NCBI RefSeq assembly: GCF_003434305.1
Contig: NZ_QKKX01000031.1
Coordinates: 1-64,000 of the forward strand
DNA from: Micromonospora sp. MW-13
GTDB taxonomy: Bacteria > Actinomycetota > Actinomycetes > Mycobacteriales > Micromonosporaceae
Length of the DNA stretch: 64,000 bases
Direction of reading: 5' to 3'
In this document: one piece after another, positions 7,640-16,864 of the stretch
Numbering within the stretch: the first letter of the stretch is position 1
Layout: the number at the start of each line of letters is the position of its first letter
Made by a program: the position numbers and the translations under genes
Notes under the pieces: model-generated
Told to the model about the DNA's origin: nothing
Seen by the model: the letters and a program-made list of their open reading frames with translations, nothing else
Databases searched by the model: none

Positions 7640-9454
7640 GTGCCGTCCTCCCCGTCCCCGACCACCGGGCCGCCGCCCGCCGCCGCCCGCCGCCACGACC
7701 GGCGCGCCGACCTGACCGTCGTCCTCGTGGCGCTGGCGCTCGCGGTCTGGGTGACCAGCGGGCTGTGGCGGGATCCGGACCAGCGGGCGATCACCGTGAA
7801 CTCCAGCGACCAGGCGCTGTTCGAGTGGCTGCTCGCCTTCGGCGGGCACGCGCTCACGCACGGGGAGAACCCGCTGTTCACGTACCTGATCAACGTTCCC
7901 GACGGGGTGAACCTCGCGGTCAACACCTCGATCACCGTGTACGCGGCGGTCTTCGCCCCGCTGACCTACCTCGTCGGGCCGCCGGCGACGTTCCTGGTGA
8001 TCCTCACCCTCAACCTGGCCGCCACGGCGGTGGCCTGGTACCTGCTGCTGTCCCGGCAGTTCGTCCGCAGCCGGCTCGCGGCGGCGGTCGGCGCGCTGTT
8101 CGTCGCGTACTCCCCCGGCATGGTGTCGCACGCCAACGCCCACCTGAACTGGACGGCCGGCTGGCTCGTGCCGCTGCTGGTCTGGCGGCTGTTCGCGCTG
8201 CGCCGCCCCGGGCACTGGCTGCGCGACGGGGTCGCGCTCGGCGTCGCCGTCGCGGTGGCCTTCTCCATCGCCGCCGAGGGGCTGTTCTTCACCGCCCTGA
8301 CGCTCGGCGTCTTCCTGCCCGTCTGGGCGCTGCACCCGAGCCGGCGGGCCGCCGCCCGGGCCGCGCTGCCCACCTTCCTGCGCGGGCTCGGCGTCACCGC
8401 GCTGACCGCCGGGGTGCTGCTGGCGTACCCGCTGTGGCTGCACTTCGCCGGGCCGCAGCGGTTCCACGGCACCGGCTTCGACCCGATCATCCACTCCGAG
8501 GACATCGCCGCGTACGGGGCGTACCCGCGCCGGTCGCTGGCGGGCGAGGCGGGCCTGGGCACCTCGCTCGCGCCCAACCCGACCGAGGAGAACTCGTTCT
8601 TCGGGGTGCCGCTGCTGCTGCTCACCGGGGTCTGCTTCGCCTTCCTCTGCTGGCGGGACCGGGCCCGCCGGGCCACCGTGTGGGCGCTCGGCGTCACCGC
8701 CGTGGTCTTCGCGGTGCTGTCCTGGGGCCCCCGGGCCACATGGAACGGCGAGCGCACCGACCGGCCGCTGCCGTTCCTGCTGCTGGACAACCTGCCGGTG
8801 GTCAACGCCGCCCTGCCGTCCCGGCTGGCCCTGGTGGTGGCCCCGGTGATCGGGCTGCTGCTGGCGTACACCGTCGACCGGCTGCGGGCCGATCCGCCTT
8901 CGCGCGCCGCGTCCGCCGCCTGGGTCGTCGGCTTCGCGGCGGCGCTGCTGCCACTGCTGCCCACCCCGCTGCTGACCAGCGTCCGCGAGCCGGTGCCGGC
9001 GTTCGTCACGGCCGGCACCTGGCGACAGTACGTCTCCCCGGGCGGGGTGCTCACCCCGCTGCCGCTGACCCTCGACGTGACCCCGGACGGGCAGCGCTGG
9101 CAGGCGTACGCGCTGGCCCACCGGCAGGGTGAGTTCCGCATCCCGGCCGGGTTCTTCCTCGGCCCGGGCGGCCCGGACGGCCGGGGCCGGATCGGGCCGC
9201 CCCCGCGCACCTTCGACACCCTGATGGACCAGGCCGGCCGGACCGGGCTGGTGCCGATCATCACCGAGGGCAGCATCGAGGAGTCCCTGGCCGACCTGCG
9301 GTACTGGGGCGTCGAGGTGGTCGTCCTCGCCGACCGGGTGCACGGCGCCAAGTACGACCTGGACGAGGAGGCCCTGCGCCGCACCGCCACCGCCCTGCTC
9401 GGCCCCCCGCAACGCGTCGACGACGTCTGGCTCTGGAAGGTCCCCCCGGCCTGA
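7640..9454 (+). CDS. Polytopic membrane protein, GT-C glycosyltransferase-like
   Basis: A 604-aa membrane protein with about a dozen hydrophobic helices in residues 25-450 and a soluble C-terminal domain. An acidic loop after the first helix (DQALFEWLLAFGGHALTHGENPLFT) and the NAHLNWTAGWLVPLLVWRLFAL region recall GT-C enzymes that use polyprenyl-phosphate sugars, though no family assignment is certain. GTG 7640 is the first plausible start. It is transcribed divergently from the SCO5389-like gene and runs toward lipB 66 nt downstream. Possible roles are cell-envelope glycan or glycolipid assembly. Confidence 0.6.
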   Translation: MPSSPSPTTGPPPAAARRHDRRADLTVVLVALALAVWVTSGLWRDPDQRAITVNSSDQALFEWLLAFGGHALTHGENPLFTYLINVPDGVNLAVNTSITVYAAVFAPLTYLVGPPATFLVILTLNLAATAVAWYLLLSRQFVRSRLAAAVGALFVAYSPGMVSHANAHLNWTAGWLVPLLVWRLFALRRPGHWLRDGVALGVAVAVAFSIAAEGLFFTALTLGVFLPVWALHPSRRAAARAALPTFLRGLGVTALTAGVLLAYPLWLHFAGPQRFHGTGFDPIIHSEDIAAYGAYPRRSLAGEAGLGTSLAPNPTEENSFFGVPLLLLTGVCFAFLCWRDRARRATVWALGVTAVVFAVLSWGPRATWNGERTDRPLPFLLLDNLPVVNAALPSRLALVVAPVIGLLLAYTVDRLRADPPSRAASAAWVVGFAAALLPLLPTPLLTSVREPVPAFVTAGTWRQYVSPGGVLTPLPLTLDVTPDGQRWQAYALAHRQGEFRIPAGFFLGPGGPDGRGRIGPPPRTFDTLMDQAGRTGLVPIITEGSIEESLADLRYWGVEVVVLADRVHGAKYDLDEEALRRTATALLGPPQRVDDVWLWKVPPA

Positions 9455-9520
9455 CCCGACACGTCGGTGGTGAGGCGGCTCACCGCAGGTGACCGGCGGG
9501 TACGGGACTAGGCTGGTGGC

Positions 9521-10168
9521 GTGACCGCGACGATTCCGGGGCTTACCGCCGTCCGTGCAGGGGTGCTCGACTACCAGGCCGCGTGGGACGAGCAGCGGCG
9601 GCTGCACGAGGCCGTGGTGGCCGGCCTGCGCGGCGACACGGTGCTGCTGCTGGAGCACCCGAGCGTCTACACCGCCGGCAAGCGCACCGAGCCGTGGGAC
9701 CGGCCGATGGACGGCACCCCGGTGGTCGACGTCGACCGGGGCGGCAAGATCACCTGGCACGGGCCGGGGCAGCTCGTCGGGTACCCGATCGTCAAGCTGC
9801 CCGACCCGGTGGACGTGGTCGCGTACGTGCGCCGGACCGAGCAGTTGCTGATCGACGTCTGCGCCGAGTTCGGGCTGGCCGCCGGCCGGGTCGAGGGGCG
9901 CAGCGGGGTCTGGGTGCCCGAGGACGCGAGGGGCCCGGCCCGCAAGGTCGCCGCCATCGGCATCCGGGTCGCCCGGGGGGTCACCCTGCACGGCTTCTCG
10001 ATCAACTGCGACTGCGACCTGGCGTACTTCGACCGGATCGTGCCGTGCGGCATCCGCGACGCCGGGGTCACCAGCCTGACCGCCGAGCTGGGCCGTCCGG
10101 TCACCGTCGCCGACGTGCTGCCGGTGGTCGAGCGCCGCCTGCCCACCCTGGTCACCCTGCCCGCCTGA
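9521..10168 (+). CDS. lipB: Octanoyl-[ACP]:protein N-octanoyltransferase
   Basis: A 215-aa enzyme that moves octanoyl from acyl carrier protein to the lipoyl domains of E2 and GcvH, the first step of lipoate biosynthesis. Seen: LLLEHPSVYTAGKR, the signature GGKITWHGPGQLVGYPIVKL near residues 74-93, Lys142 in ARKVAAIGIR, and the catalytic Cys176 in IVPCGIRDAGVTSL. The length matches the family. GTG 9521 is the start. lipA follows 2.5 kb downstream, but the two genes are separated by an opposite-strand tRNA synthetase gene rather than being adjacent. Confidence 0.95.
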   Translation: MTATIPGLTAVRAGVLDYQAAWDEQRRLHEAVVAGLRGDTVLLLEHPSVYTAGKRTEPWDRPMDGTPVVDVDRGGKITWHGPGQLVGYPIVKLPDPVDVVAYVRRTEQLLIDVCAEFGLAAGRVEGRSGVWVPEDARGPARKVAAIGIRVARGVTLHGFSINCDCDLAYFDRIVPCGIRDAGVTSLTAELGRPVTVADVLPVVERRLPTLVTLPA

Positions 10169-10199
10169 GCCGCCCAGGCCCGGCGGCCTTCACGGCCGC

Positions 10200-10472
10200 C
10201 CGAAGCGCTGGGTGGTGGTCCGCCCGCCGGGCGCGCGGACCGGCCTGCTGCTGGCCCGCGCCGACGGGGAGCGGCAGGAGGCGGCGGTCGGCGACCAGAC
10301 CGCCGGCCGGGTCGGCTTCTTCCTCCGGGTCGACGACTTCGAGTCCACCCACCGCCGCCTCGTCGACGCGGGCGTCGAGTTCGTCAAGCCCCCGCGCACC
10401 GAACCGTACGGCCGGGTGGCCGTCTTCCGCGACATCGCCGGCAACCCCTGGGACCTCCTCGGCCCGGCCTGA
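10200..10472 (+). pseudogene. Glyoxalase/VOC-family gene lacking its 5' half
   Basis: Translation from about 10200 gives PKRWVVVRPPGARTGLLLARADGE, continuing through GFFLRVDDF, GVEFVKPPRTEPYGRVAVF and RDIAGNPWDLLGPA. This is the second half of a vicinal-oxygen-chelate domain with its C-terminal metal-ligand Glu region replaced by DIAGNPWDLL. The first beta-alpha-beta-beta half, roughly 45-50 residues, is absent, and lipB ends only 31 nt upstream. A short protein could start at GTG 10212, but half a VOC domain is unlikely to fold alone, so it reads as a deletion remnant. Confidence 0.65.
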
Positions 10473-10684
10473 CCCATCCCGGCCTGCCCCGGCGCGACCT
10501 GCCCCGGCGCGGTGCAATCCGCCCTCCAGCTCCACCGCGTCCCCTGCGCCCCCTCCGGAGCCCCCGTGCTCTCCCGGCCGGACGCGCCCGGCACGCTCCT
10601 CGTCGCGTGCTCGACAACGCGACCAACCACTCCGTTGACGCACCGTCACCACCCGCCCCCGCACCCACCCCCCTCCCCCACTCG

Positions 10685-10753
10685 CTTTGCTCTGCACCCA
10701 CCGACGCGGCAGCTACTTCACGTGCCTGTCGCATCGGTGGGTGCAGAGCAAAG
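10685..10753. repeat. Long inverted repeat / bidirectional terminator
   Basis: A perfect 20-bp inverted repeat (arms 10685-10704 and 10734-10753). The 29-nt loop can itself pair nearly completely (CGACGCGGCAG against CTGTCGCATCG), giving a stem of about 31 bp. Purine/pyrimidine-rich flanks (10650-10684 and 10754-10790) are also roughly complementary, so the symmetry extends over more than 120 bp. It sits between the convergent lipB/VOC and aspS genes, so bidirectional termination is the simplest role. The rest of the 443-nt gap (10473-10915) holds no gene I can support. Confidence 0.75.
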
Positions 10754-10915
10754 GGCGGGAGTGGGGGGTTGAGGTGGGCGGGGTCGGCTCAGGTCAGGGG
10801 CAGCCGTGGCGGGGTGGCCTGAGGCAGCCACCCCGCCACACCTGACGGTGGGTGACGGGGACGCCCGACCGGCCGGGCCGTGACGCCGCGTAGGCGCCGA
10901 ACAGGAATCGGTCGG

Positions 10916-12202
10916 TCAGGGGGTGAGGCGGTGCAGGTCGCGGGGGAACGCGGTGGCCTCGCGGACGTTGGCCGCCCCGACCAGGCGGGCGACGAAGCGT
11001 TCCAGCCCGATCGCGAAGCCGCCGTGCGGCGGCATGCCGTGCCGGAACGCGTCGAGGTAGCCCGCGTACGGCCCGACCGGCTCGCCGCGCCCCGCGAGGG
11101 CGGCCAGGTAGTCGTCGTACCGGTGCAGGCGCTGCCCGCCGGTGACCAGCTCGACACCCCGGAACAGCAGGTCGAACCCGTTGGAGTACGCCGGCCGCGC
11201 CGGGTCGGGGTGGGTGTAGAACGGCCGCTTCGCCATCGGGTACCCGGTGACGAAGAGGAAGTCGCTGCCGTGCTCCCGGCGGGCCCAGTCGCCCAGCGCC
11301 CGCTCGTGGGCGGGGGCGAGGTCCGGCTCGTCGGCCGGGGCCCCGGCGATGACCAGGGCCTCGGTGAAGTGCACGGCCGGAATCCGCGCCGGCACCTCCG
11401 GCGGGTTCACGCCGAGCGTGGCCAGGGCGCCGCCGGCCCGGTCCGCCACCGTCGCCAGCATCCCGGCGACGGTGTCCCGCAGCACGGTCATGACGTCCCG
11501 GTGGTCGGCCACGAAGCCCAGCTCGGCGTCGAGCGAGGTGTACTGGGCCAGGTGCCGGACGGTGTCGTGCGGCTCGGCCCGGAACACCGGCCCGACCTCG
11601 TACACCCGCTCGAAGACGCCGACCATGAGCTGCTTGTAGAACTGCGGCGACTGGGCCAGGTACGCGGGCCGGCCGAACCAGTCCAGCGCGAAGACGTTCG
11701 CGCCCGACTCGGTGGACGAGCCGACCACCTTCGGGGTGTGGATCTCCACGAAGTCGCGGGCGTCGAGGGCGGCCCGGAACCCGGCCACCGCCGCCGCCGA
11801 GATGCGCAGCGTCGCCGCCCGGGTCGGGTGGCGCAGCGCGACGGGCGCGTGGTCGAGCTGGGTGGGCAGGGTGGCGGTCAGCGCCGGGCGGTACAGGTCG
11901 AACGGGGGCGGGACGGCAGGCGGGCCGAGCGGTCGTACCGTCGGGTCGGTCAGCTCGACCCCGGCGGGGGCCGTCGGGTTCGCGGTGGCCGTGCCGACCA
12001 CCTCGACGACGGTCTCCTCGGTCAGCGCCTCGACGGCGGCGCGGACGGCCGGGTCGGTGACCACCACCTGGACCAGGCCGGCGGCGTCCCGCACGATCAG
12101 GAACGCCACCGACTTGAGCAGCCGGCGGCGGTGCACCCAGCCGGCGACCCGGACGGTCGCGCCGGCGTGGGCGGGGAGCTGGGTGGACAGGATGCGTTGC
12201 AC
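10916..12202 (-). CDS. aspS: Archaeal-type aspartyl-tRNA synthetase, probably non-discriminating
   Basis: A 428-aa class IIb synthetase without the bacterial GAD insertion, so of the short archaeal/eukaryotic type. It has an N-terminal OB-fold (VRVAGWVHRRRLLK), motif 2 (VFRAEPHDTVRHLAQYTSLD) and motif 3 (GGFAIGLERFVARL). The residue after GWV is His24, the state usual in non-discriminating archaeal-type enzymes that charge both tRNA-Asp and tRNA-Asn. Asn-tRNA would then need GatCAB, which is not in the window. GTG 12202 is preferred: it has GAGGAGG eight bases upstream, and the OB-fold begins soon after. The gene lies between lipB and lipA on the opposite strand and is preceded by a T-box-like leader. 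The organism presumably also has a standard bacterial AspRS elsewhere, which would make this a second, regulated copy. Confidence 0.88.
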   Translation of the reverse strand: MQRILSTQLPAHAGATVRVAGWVHRRRLLKSVAFLIVRDAAGLVQVVVTDPAVRAAVEALTEETVVEVVGTATANPTAPAGVELTDPTVRPLGPPAVPPPFDLYRPALTATLPTQLDHAPVALRHPTRAATLRISAAAVAGFRAALDARDFVEIHTPKVVGSSTESGANVFALDWFGRPAYLAQSPQFYKQLMVGVFERVYEVGPVFRAEPHDTVRHLAQYTSLDAELGFVADHRDVMTVLRDTVAGMLATVADRAGGALATLGVNPPEVPARIPAVHFTEALVIAGAPADEPDLAPAHERALGDWARREHGSDFLFVTGYPMAKRPFYTHPDPARPAYSNGFDLLFRGVELVTGGQRLHRYDDYLAALAGRGEPVGPYAGYLDAFRHGMPPHGGFAIGLERFVARLVGAANVREATAFPRDLHRLTP

Positions 12203-12204
12203 GG

Positions 12205-12480
12205 CGGGTACCTCCTCGATCAATCGCAACGCGATCCCCGGGAGGTGTGGGCGAGCGGGTCCTCGCGGTGCCACCACACCTTCGCCCCCGCCGCGGCGGG
12301 GGCCTCGTTCGTCGCCTGGTGACCGGGGCCAGCCGGGCGGGCTCTACTGGGCGGTGCCGACCGGACCCCTCCGGTGTCGGAGGGCGCCGTCGCGCACGCG
12401 CCGTTCTTCCCGCAGCTCGGGAGGGTCTTCGCGCGCCGACGCCAGACCGCCTCGCAGCGATCGGCGGCTCTCTGAACTGG
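12205..12480 (-). promoter_or_regulatory. Translational T-box riboswitch upstream of aspS
   Basis: On the minus strand the leader shows a Stem I-like segment (AGAGAGCCGCC, then CTGCGAGGCGG, 12473-12447) and the T-box core TGGCACCGCG (12274-12265) within the stem GGTGTGG/CCACACC (12280-12274 with 12250-12244). ACCTCC (12246-12241) is exactly complementary to GGAGGT (12215-12210), the ribosome-binding site of aspS. That is the sequestrator layout of actinobacterial translational T-boxes. The T-box variable base is C, which pairs with discriminator G73, as expected for tRNA-Asp or tRNA-Asn. Candidate specifier codons are GAC (12427-12425) and AAC (12405-12403). Uncharged tRNA would free the ribosome-binding site and raise synthetase output. 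Confidence 0.8.
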
Positions 12481-12650
12481 CGGGGCGGCGCGCTACTCGG
12501 CTCCGTCACAGCTTTCCGGCAAGGTAGCACCCGGCCGTGGCGGGCGTAACGCGGTTTCTGCACCACCGGTGGGCGGCGTCACAGGGATTAGGGGGTGATG
12601 GGCGTCGCCTCACGTTCATCGACGCAGACCGTCGGGCGTAGGCTCGTTTC

Positions 12651-13661
12651 GTGACGATCGAGCAGCAATCCGCGCCGACGACGCCGACGACCGAGCAGCC
12701 GACGACCAGCCCCGCTGCGCGTACCGCGACGGTGGCCCCCGAGGGGCGGCGCATGCTGCGGATCGAGGCGCGCAACGCCGAGACGCCGATCGAACGCAAG
12801 CCGCCGTGGATCAAGGTCAAGGCCAAGATGGGGCCGGAGTACACCCAGCTACGCGGGCTGGTCTCGCGCGAGGGGCTGCACACCGTCTGCCAGGAGGCCG
12901 GCTGCCCGAACATCTACGAGTGCTGGGAGGACCGGGAGGCCACCTTCCTCATCGGTGGTGACCAGTGCACCCGGCGCTGTGACTTCTGCCAGATCGACAC
13001 TGGCAAGCCGGCCGAGTTCGACGCCGACGAGCCGCGCCGGGTGGCCGAGTCCGTGGTGTCGATGGGACTGCGCTATGCCACGATCACCGGCGTCGCCCGC
13101 GACGACCTGCCCGATGGCGGCGCATGGCTGTACGCCGAGACGGTCCGCCAGATCCATGCCCTCCAGCCGGGCTGCGGCGTGGAGTTGCTGATCCCCGACT
13201 TCAACGCGGTCCCCGAGCAGCTCGCCGAGGTCTTCGGCTCGCGCCCGGAGGTGCTGGCGCACAATGTCGAGACGGTGCCGCGGATCTTCAAGCGGATCCG
13301 GCCGGCGTTCCGCTACGAGCGCTCGCTGGACGTGATCCGGCAGGCCCGCGCCGACGGCCTGGTCACCAAGAGCAACCTGATCCTCGGCATGGGCGAGGAG
13401 CGGGCCGAGGTGTCCCAGGCGCTGCGCGACCTGCACGAGGCGGGCTGCGAGCTGATCACCATCACGCAGTACCTGCGCCCGTCGCCCCGGCACCACCCGG
13501 TGACCCGCTGGGTCAAGCCGGAGGAGTTCGTGGAGCTGCGCGAGGAGGCCGAGGAGATCGGCTTCGCCGGGGTGATGAGCGGGCCGCTGGTGCGCTCGTC
13601 GTACCGGGCCGGCCGGCTCTACCGGCAGGCGCTGGACGCCCGCGAGGCCGTCCGCGCCTGA
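12651..13661 (+). CDS. lipA: Lipoyl synthase, radical SAM
   Basis: A 336-aa enzyme that inserts two sulfurs into octanoyl-lysine on E2 and GcvH. The auxiliary cluster ligands are Cys80, Cys85 and Cys91 (CQEAGCPNIYEC). The radical SAM cluster ligands are Cys106, Cys110 and Cys113 (CTRRCDFC), and the C-terminal RSSYR (315-319) supplies the serine ligand of the auxiliary cluster. The N-terminal 30 residues are Thr/Pro-rich, as in other actinobacterial LipA. GTG 12651 is the start. It works after LipB and is transcribed divergently from the T-box/aspS unit. Confidence 0.97.
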   Translation: MTIEQQSAPTTPTTEQPTTSPAARTATVAPEGRRMLRIEARNAETPIERKPPWIKVKAKMGPEYTQLRGLVSREGLHTVCQEAGCPNIYECWEDREATFLIGGDQCTRRCDFCQIDTGKPAEFDADEPRRVAESVVSMGLRYATITGVARDDLPDGGAWLYAETVRQIHALQPGCGVELLIPDFNAVPEQLAEVFGSRPEVLAHNVETVPRIFKRIRPAFRYERSLDVIRQARADGLVTKSNLILGMGEERAEVSQALRDLHEAGCELITITQYLRPSPRHHPVTRWVKPEEFVELREEAEEIGFAGVMSGPLVRSSYRAGRLYRQALDAREAVRA

Positions 13662-13769
13662 CCCGTCGGCGGGGGTACGGGCCAGGGGCGCTCCGATTCG
13701 GCGGCGCCCCCGCAGGCGTACCGCGCCGCCCCGCTGTTCGCCCGGTCGTTCGGGTCGGTGGGGGTGGGG

Positions 13770-16673
13770 TCAGCGGTCGTCGGGGGCGAGCAGTCCGAGG
13801 CGGTGGGCGACCGCGGCGGCCTCGACCCGGTTGCCGACGTCCAGCTTGGCGATGATCCGGGAGACGTGCACGCTCGCCGTCTTCGGCGAGATGAACAGCC
13901 GCTCGGCGATCCGGCTGTTGCTCAGCCCCTCGGCGACCAGGCGCAGCACCTCCTGCTCGCGTACGGTCAGCAGGTCGCGCCCGGTGCGGTGGCCGGCCGT
14001 GCCGCGCAGCCCGACCCGGCGGGCCAGCGTCGCGGCCCGCTCGGCCAGCGGCGTCGCGCCCAGCTTCGCGGCGATCGCCGCCGTCTCCCGGACCGCCGCC
14101 GCGGCCTCGTCCCGTTCCCCCGCCCCGGCCGCCGCCTCGGCCAGCGCGAGCAGCGCCCGCCCCAGCGGGTACGGCGACCCGGCCGCCCGCCATGCCGCGA
14201 CGGCTGCCCGCCAGGCGGGCAGCGCCGGCGGCCCCTCGGCCAGCAGGGCGGCGACCTCGACGGCGTGGGCCCGCTCCGTCGGGAACCGGGCGGGCAGGTC
14301 GACGGCCGGCCCGGCCAGCGCGGCGGCGAGGTCGGCGTCCGGCGCGGCGGCGGCGGCCCGGGCGGCGGCGGCCAGCACCGGCCAGCCCTCCCGGGGCAGC
14401 TCGGGCAGGCGCTCGTCGGCCAGCGCGGCCCTCACGGCGCGGACCGCCCCGGCCGGATCGCCGGCGGCCAGCGCGGCCTCGATCCGCAGTTCGTGCAGCG
14501 GCAGCCGGTGGTTCGGCCACAGGTAGGGCCGCCCGAGGAAGGCCAGTGCCCGGCCGACCAGCTCGTCGGCGCGCGGGTGGGCCCGGGCCAGCCGCAGGCC
14601 GGCCCGTAGCTGGAGCCAGTGCAGCCCGGAGACGCCGGGCGGGTCGGTCCGGGCCGCCTCGACGCACGCCGTGTCGGCCTCGTCCCACCGGCCCAGGGCG
14701 ATCAGTGCCTCGGCTTTGTTGGAGAGCAGGTACGCCCCGGTGGAGCGGCTGATGCCGACCCGGCGTGCCTCGGCCACCCCGGCGTCGGCCGCCTCGACCG
14801 ACTCGGCGTACCGGCCCAGCTCGTACAGCACGTCGGAGAGGTGCACCGCCGCGCTGACCAGGGCCGGGGCGTTGCCGGCGGCGCGGGCCAGGGTCTCGGC
14901 CCGGCGCAGTTCGGCCAGGCCGAGGTCGGGGGCGCGGTCGGAGCGGCAGATCATGGCGATCCGGGTCGGCAGCAGGGCCAGGTCCTCGCCGACCGCCTCG
15001 GCCGCCGTGGTCGCCTCGGCGGCGATCCGCGCGGCCTGCTCGGGGTCGATCCGCACCAGGTGGGCGGCGAGGTCGGCGAGCAGCCGGACCCGCTCCGGCC
15101 CGTCCGGCACCCCGGCGGCCAGCCGGTACGCCTCCCCCAGCTCGGCCGTGCCGTCGGCCTTGCCGAGCAGGGCGAGCAGCCGGCCCCGCCGGTCGAACAG
15201 CCGGGCCGCCCGCAGCGGCTCGGCGTCCCGGTCCACCTCGGCGAGGGCGGCCCGGGCGAGGGTGGCCGCCCGGTTCAGGTCACCGGCAGTGGTGGCCGCG
15301 GCCAGGGTCTCCTCCAGCACGGCGAGGTGGTCCATGCCGAGCCGGTCGGCCGCGTCGGGGACCTGCTCCCACAGCTCCAGCACCCGTTCCAGCAGCCGGC
15401 TCTGCTCCGCGTACGCGTACCGCTCGGCGGCGGCGTCCGCGGCGGCGCGGGCGGTGACCAGGGCGCGGGGGTGGTCGTGGGCGGCGTACCAGTGGTGGGC
15501 GATCTCGGCCGGGGCGCGGCCGGCGGCGACCAGGTGCGGGTGCGCCTCGATCACGGCGGCGTACCGGGCGTGCAGCCGGGCGTGCTCGCCGGGCAGCAGC
15601 TCGTCGTGCACCGCCTCACGCACCAGCGCGTGGCGGAACTCGTAGTCGCCGTCCGGATCGGCCACCACGAGCTGGGCGGCCACGGCGGCGCGCAGCGCGT
15701 CCTCCAGCTCCGGCTCGGGCGGGCCGGCGACCTCGGCGAGGAGTTGGTGGGCGAAGCGGGTGCCGCCGGCGGCGGCGATCCGCAGTACCCGCTGGGCCGC
15801 GTCGGGCAGCCGGTCGACGCGGGCGAGCAGCAGGTCGCGCAGGGTCTCCGGGAGGGCGGCGCAGCCGACCGGATCACCGGCGGCGGCCAGCTCCTCGATG
15901 AAGAACGGGTTGCCCTGGGTACGGGCGTGCACGTCGTCCACGGACCGGGCGGGCGGCTCGGCGCCGAGCAGGTCGGTGAGGATCGCGGCCGTGCCGTCGC
16001 GGTCCAGGCGGCCCAGTTCGATCCGCTCGACGCCCCGGGCCCGGTCCAGCTCGGCCAGGAAGGGCCGCAGCGGGTGACCCCGGTGCAGTTCGTCGGTCCG
16101 GTACGTGCAGATCAGCAGCAGCCTGGCGGTGCGGGCCGCGCGCACCAGGAAACCGATCAGGTCCCGGGTGGACCGGTCGGCCCAGTGCAGGTCCTCGATC
16201 AGCAGCACCAGCGGCTGTGCGGCGGCCAGCCGGTGGAACAGCTCCGCGACCAGGTCGAACAGGTACCCGCGTGGGGCGTCGGACAGCGGTGGGCGGCCGG
16301 GCGCGGCGACGCCGGCCGGGACCCGGGCCAGCTCGGGCAGGAGGCGGGCGAACTCCGCCTCGTACCCCTCGAAGGCGCCCGGGCCGTCGCGGCGCAGCAC
16401 CTCGCGCAGCGCGGCGGCGAACGGCGCGAAGGGCAGGCCCGCCTCGCCGAGTTCCAGGCACTGGCCGACCAGCAGCCGCGCTCCCCCGCCGGTGGCCCGG
16501 GAGCCGAACTCCTCCAGCAGCCGGGTCTTGCCGACCCCGGCCTCGCCGCCGACCAGCACCGTGGCCGATTCGCCGGCGCCGGTGCGGGCCAGCGCGTCGT
16601 ACAGGCTCGTCAGCTCGGACTCCCGGCCGACGAGGACGGTGCTGGCGGCTCGTGCGGTCACGGCAGGAAGCAT
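13770..16673 (-). CDS. Large LuxR (LAL/MalT-like) ATP-dependent transcription activator
   Basis: A 967-aa regulator. The N-terminal AAA/ORC-like ATPase has Walker A GEAGVGKT at residues 43-50, Walker B LVLLIEDLHWADRSTRDL and LLICTYRTDELHRGHPL. A long TPR-like helical middle region rich in Ala follows. The C-terminal LuxR helix-turn-helix is LTVREQEVLRLVAEGLSNSR then IAERLFISPKTASVHVSRII. ATG 16673 is chosen because it precedes the ATPase domain (VLVGRESELTSL) by about 14 residues; upstream in-frame sequence is low-complexity Pro/Ala. Such proteins usually control a neighbouring pathway, but no obvious target lies here. The 59-aa gene at 16865 precedes it on the same strand. Confidence 0.85.
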   Translation of the reverse strand: MLPAVTARAASTVLVGRESELTSLYDALARTGAGESATVLVGGEAGVGKTRLLEEFGSRATGGGARLLVGQCLELGEAGLPFAPFAAALREVLRRDGPGAFEGYEAEFARLLPELARVPAGVAAPGRPPLSDAPRGYLFDLVAELFHRLAAAQPLVLLIEDLHWADRSTRDLIGFLVRAARTARLLLICTYRTDELHRGHPLRPFLAELDRARGVERIELGRLDRDGTAAILTDLLGAEPPARSVDDVHARTQGNPFFIEELAAAGDPVGCAALPETLRDLLLARVDRLPDAAQRVLRIAAAGGTRFAHQLLAEVAGPPEPELEDALRAAVAAQLVVADPDGDYEFRHALVREAVHDELLPGEHARLHARYAAVIEAHPHLVAAGRAPAEIAHHWYAAHDHPRALVTARAAADAAAERYAYAEQSRLLERVLELWEQVPDAADRLGMDHLAVLEETLAAATTAGDLNRAATLARAALAEVDRDAEPLRAARLFDRRGRLLALLGKADGTAELGEAYRLAAGVPDGPERVRLLADLAAHLVRIDPEQAARIAAEATTAAEAVGEDLALLPTRIAMICRSDRAPDLGLAELRRAETLARAAGNAPALVSAAVHLSDVLYELGRYAESVEAADAGVAEARRVGISRSTGAYLLSNKAEALIALGRWDEADTACVEAARTDPPGVSGLHWLQLRAGLRLARAHPRADELVGRALAFLGRPYLWPNHRLPLHELRIEAALAAGDPAGAVRAVRAALADERLPELPREGWPVLAAAARAAAAAPDADLAAALAGPAVDLPARFPTERAHAVEVAALLAEGPPALPAWRAAVAAWRAAGSPYPLGRALLALAEAAAGAGERDEAAAAVRETAAIAAKLGATPLAERAATLARRVGLRGTAGHRTGRDLLTVREQEVLRLVAEGLSNSRIAERLFISPKTASVHVSRIIAKLDVGNRVEAAAVAHRLGLLAPDDR

Positions 16674-16864
16674 GCCACGGCCGCCACCGGCGTCGCCCCG
16701 GCCGACCGGCCCGGTCGCGGCCGATCGTTGCGGCGCCGCCGCCGACGCGGGCTGCGCGAGCCGATCCGCCGCCGCCGCGAACGGAGCCGCCGGGAACGGA
16801 GCCGCCGCCGGTGCGGGCGAGGACGCCGCCGGCGCGGGCGGAGCTGCCGGCGGCGTGGGCGGCG

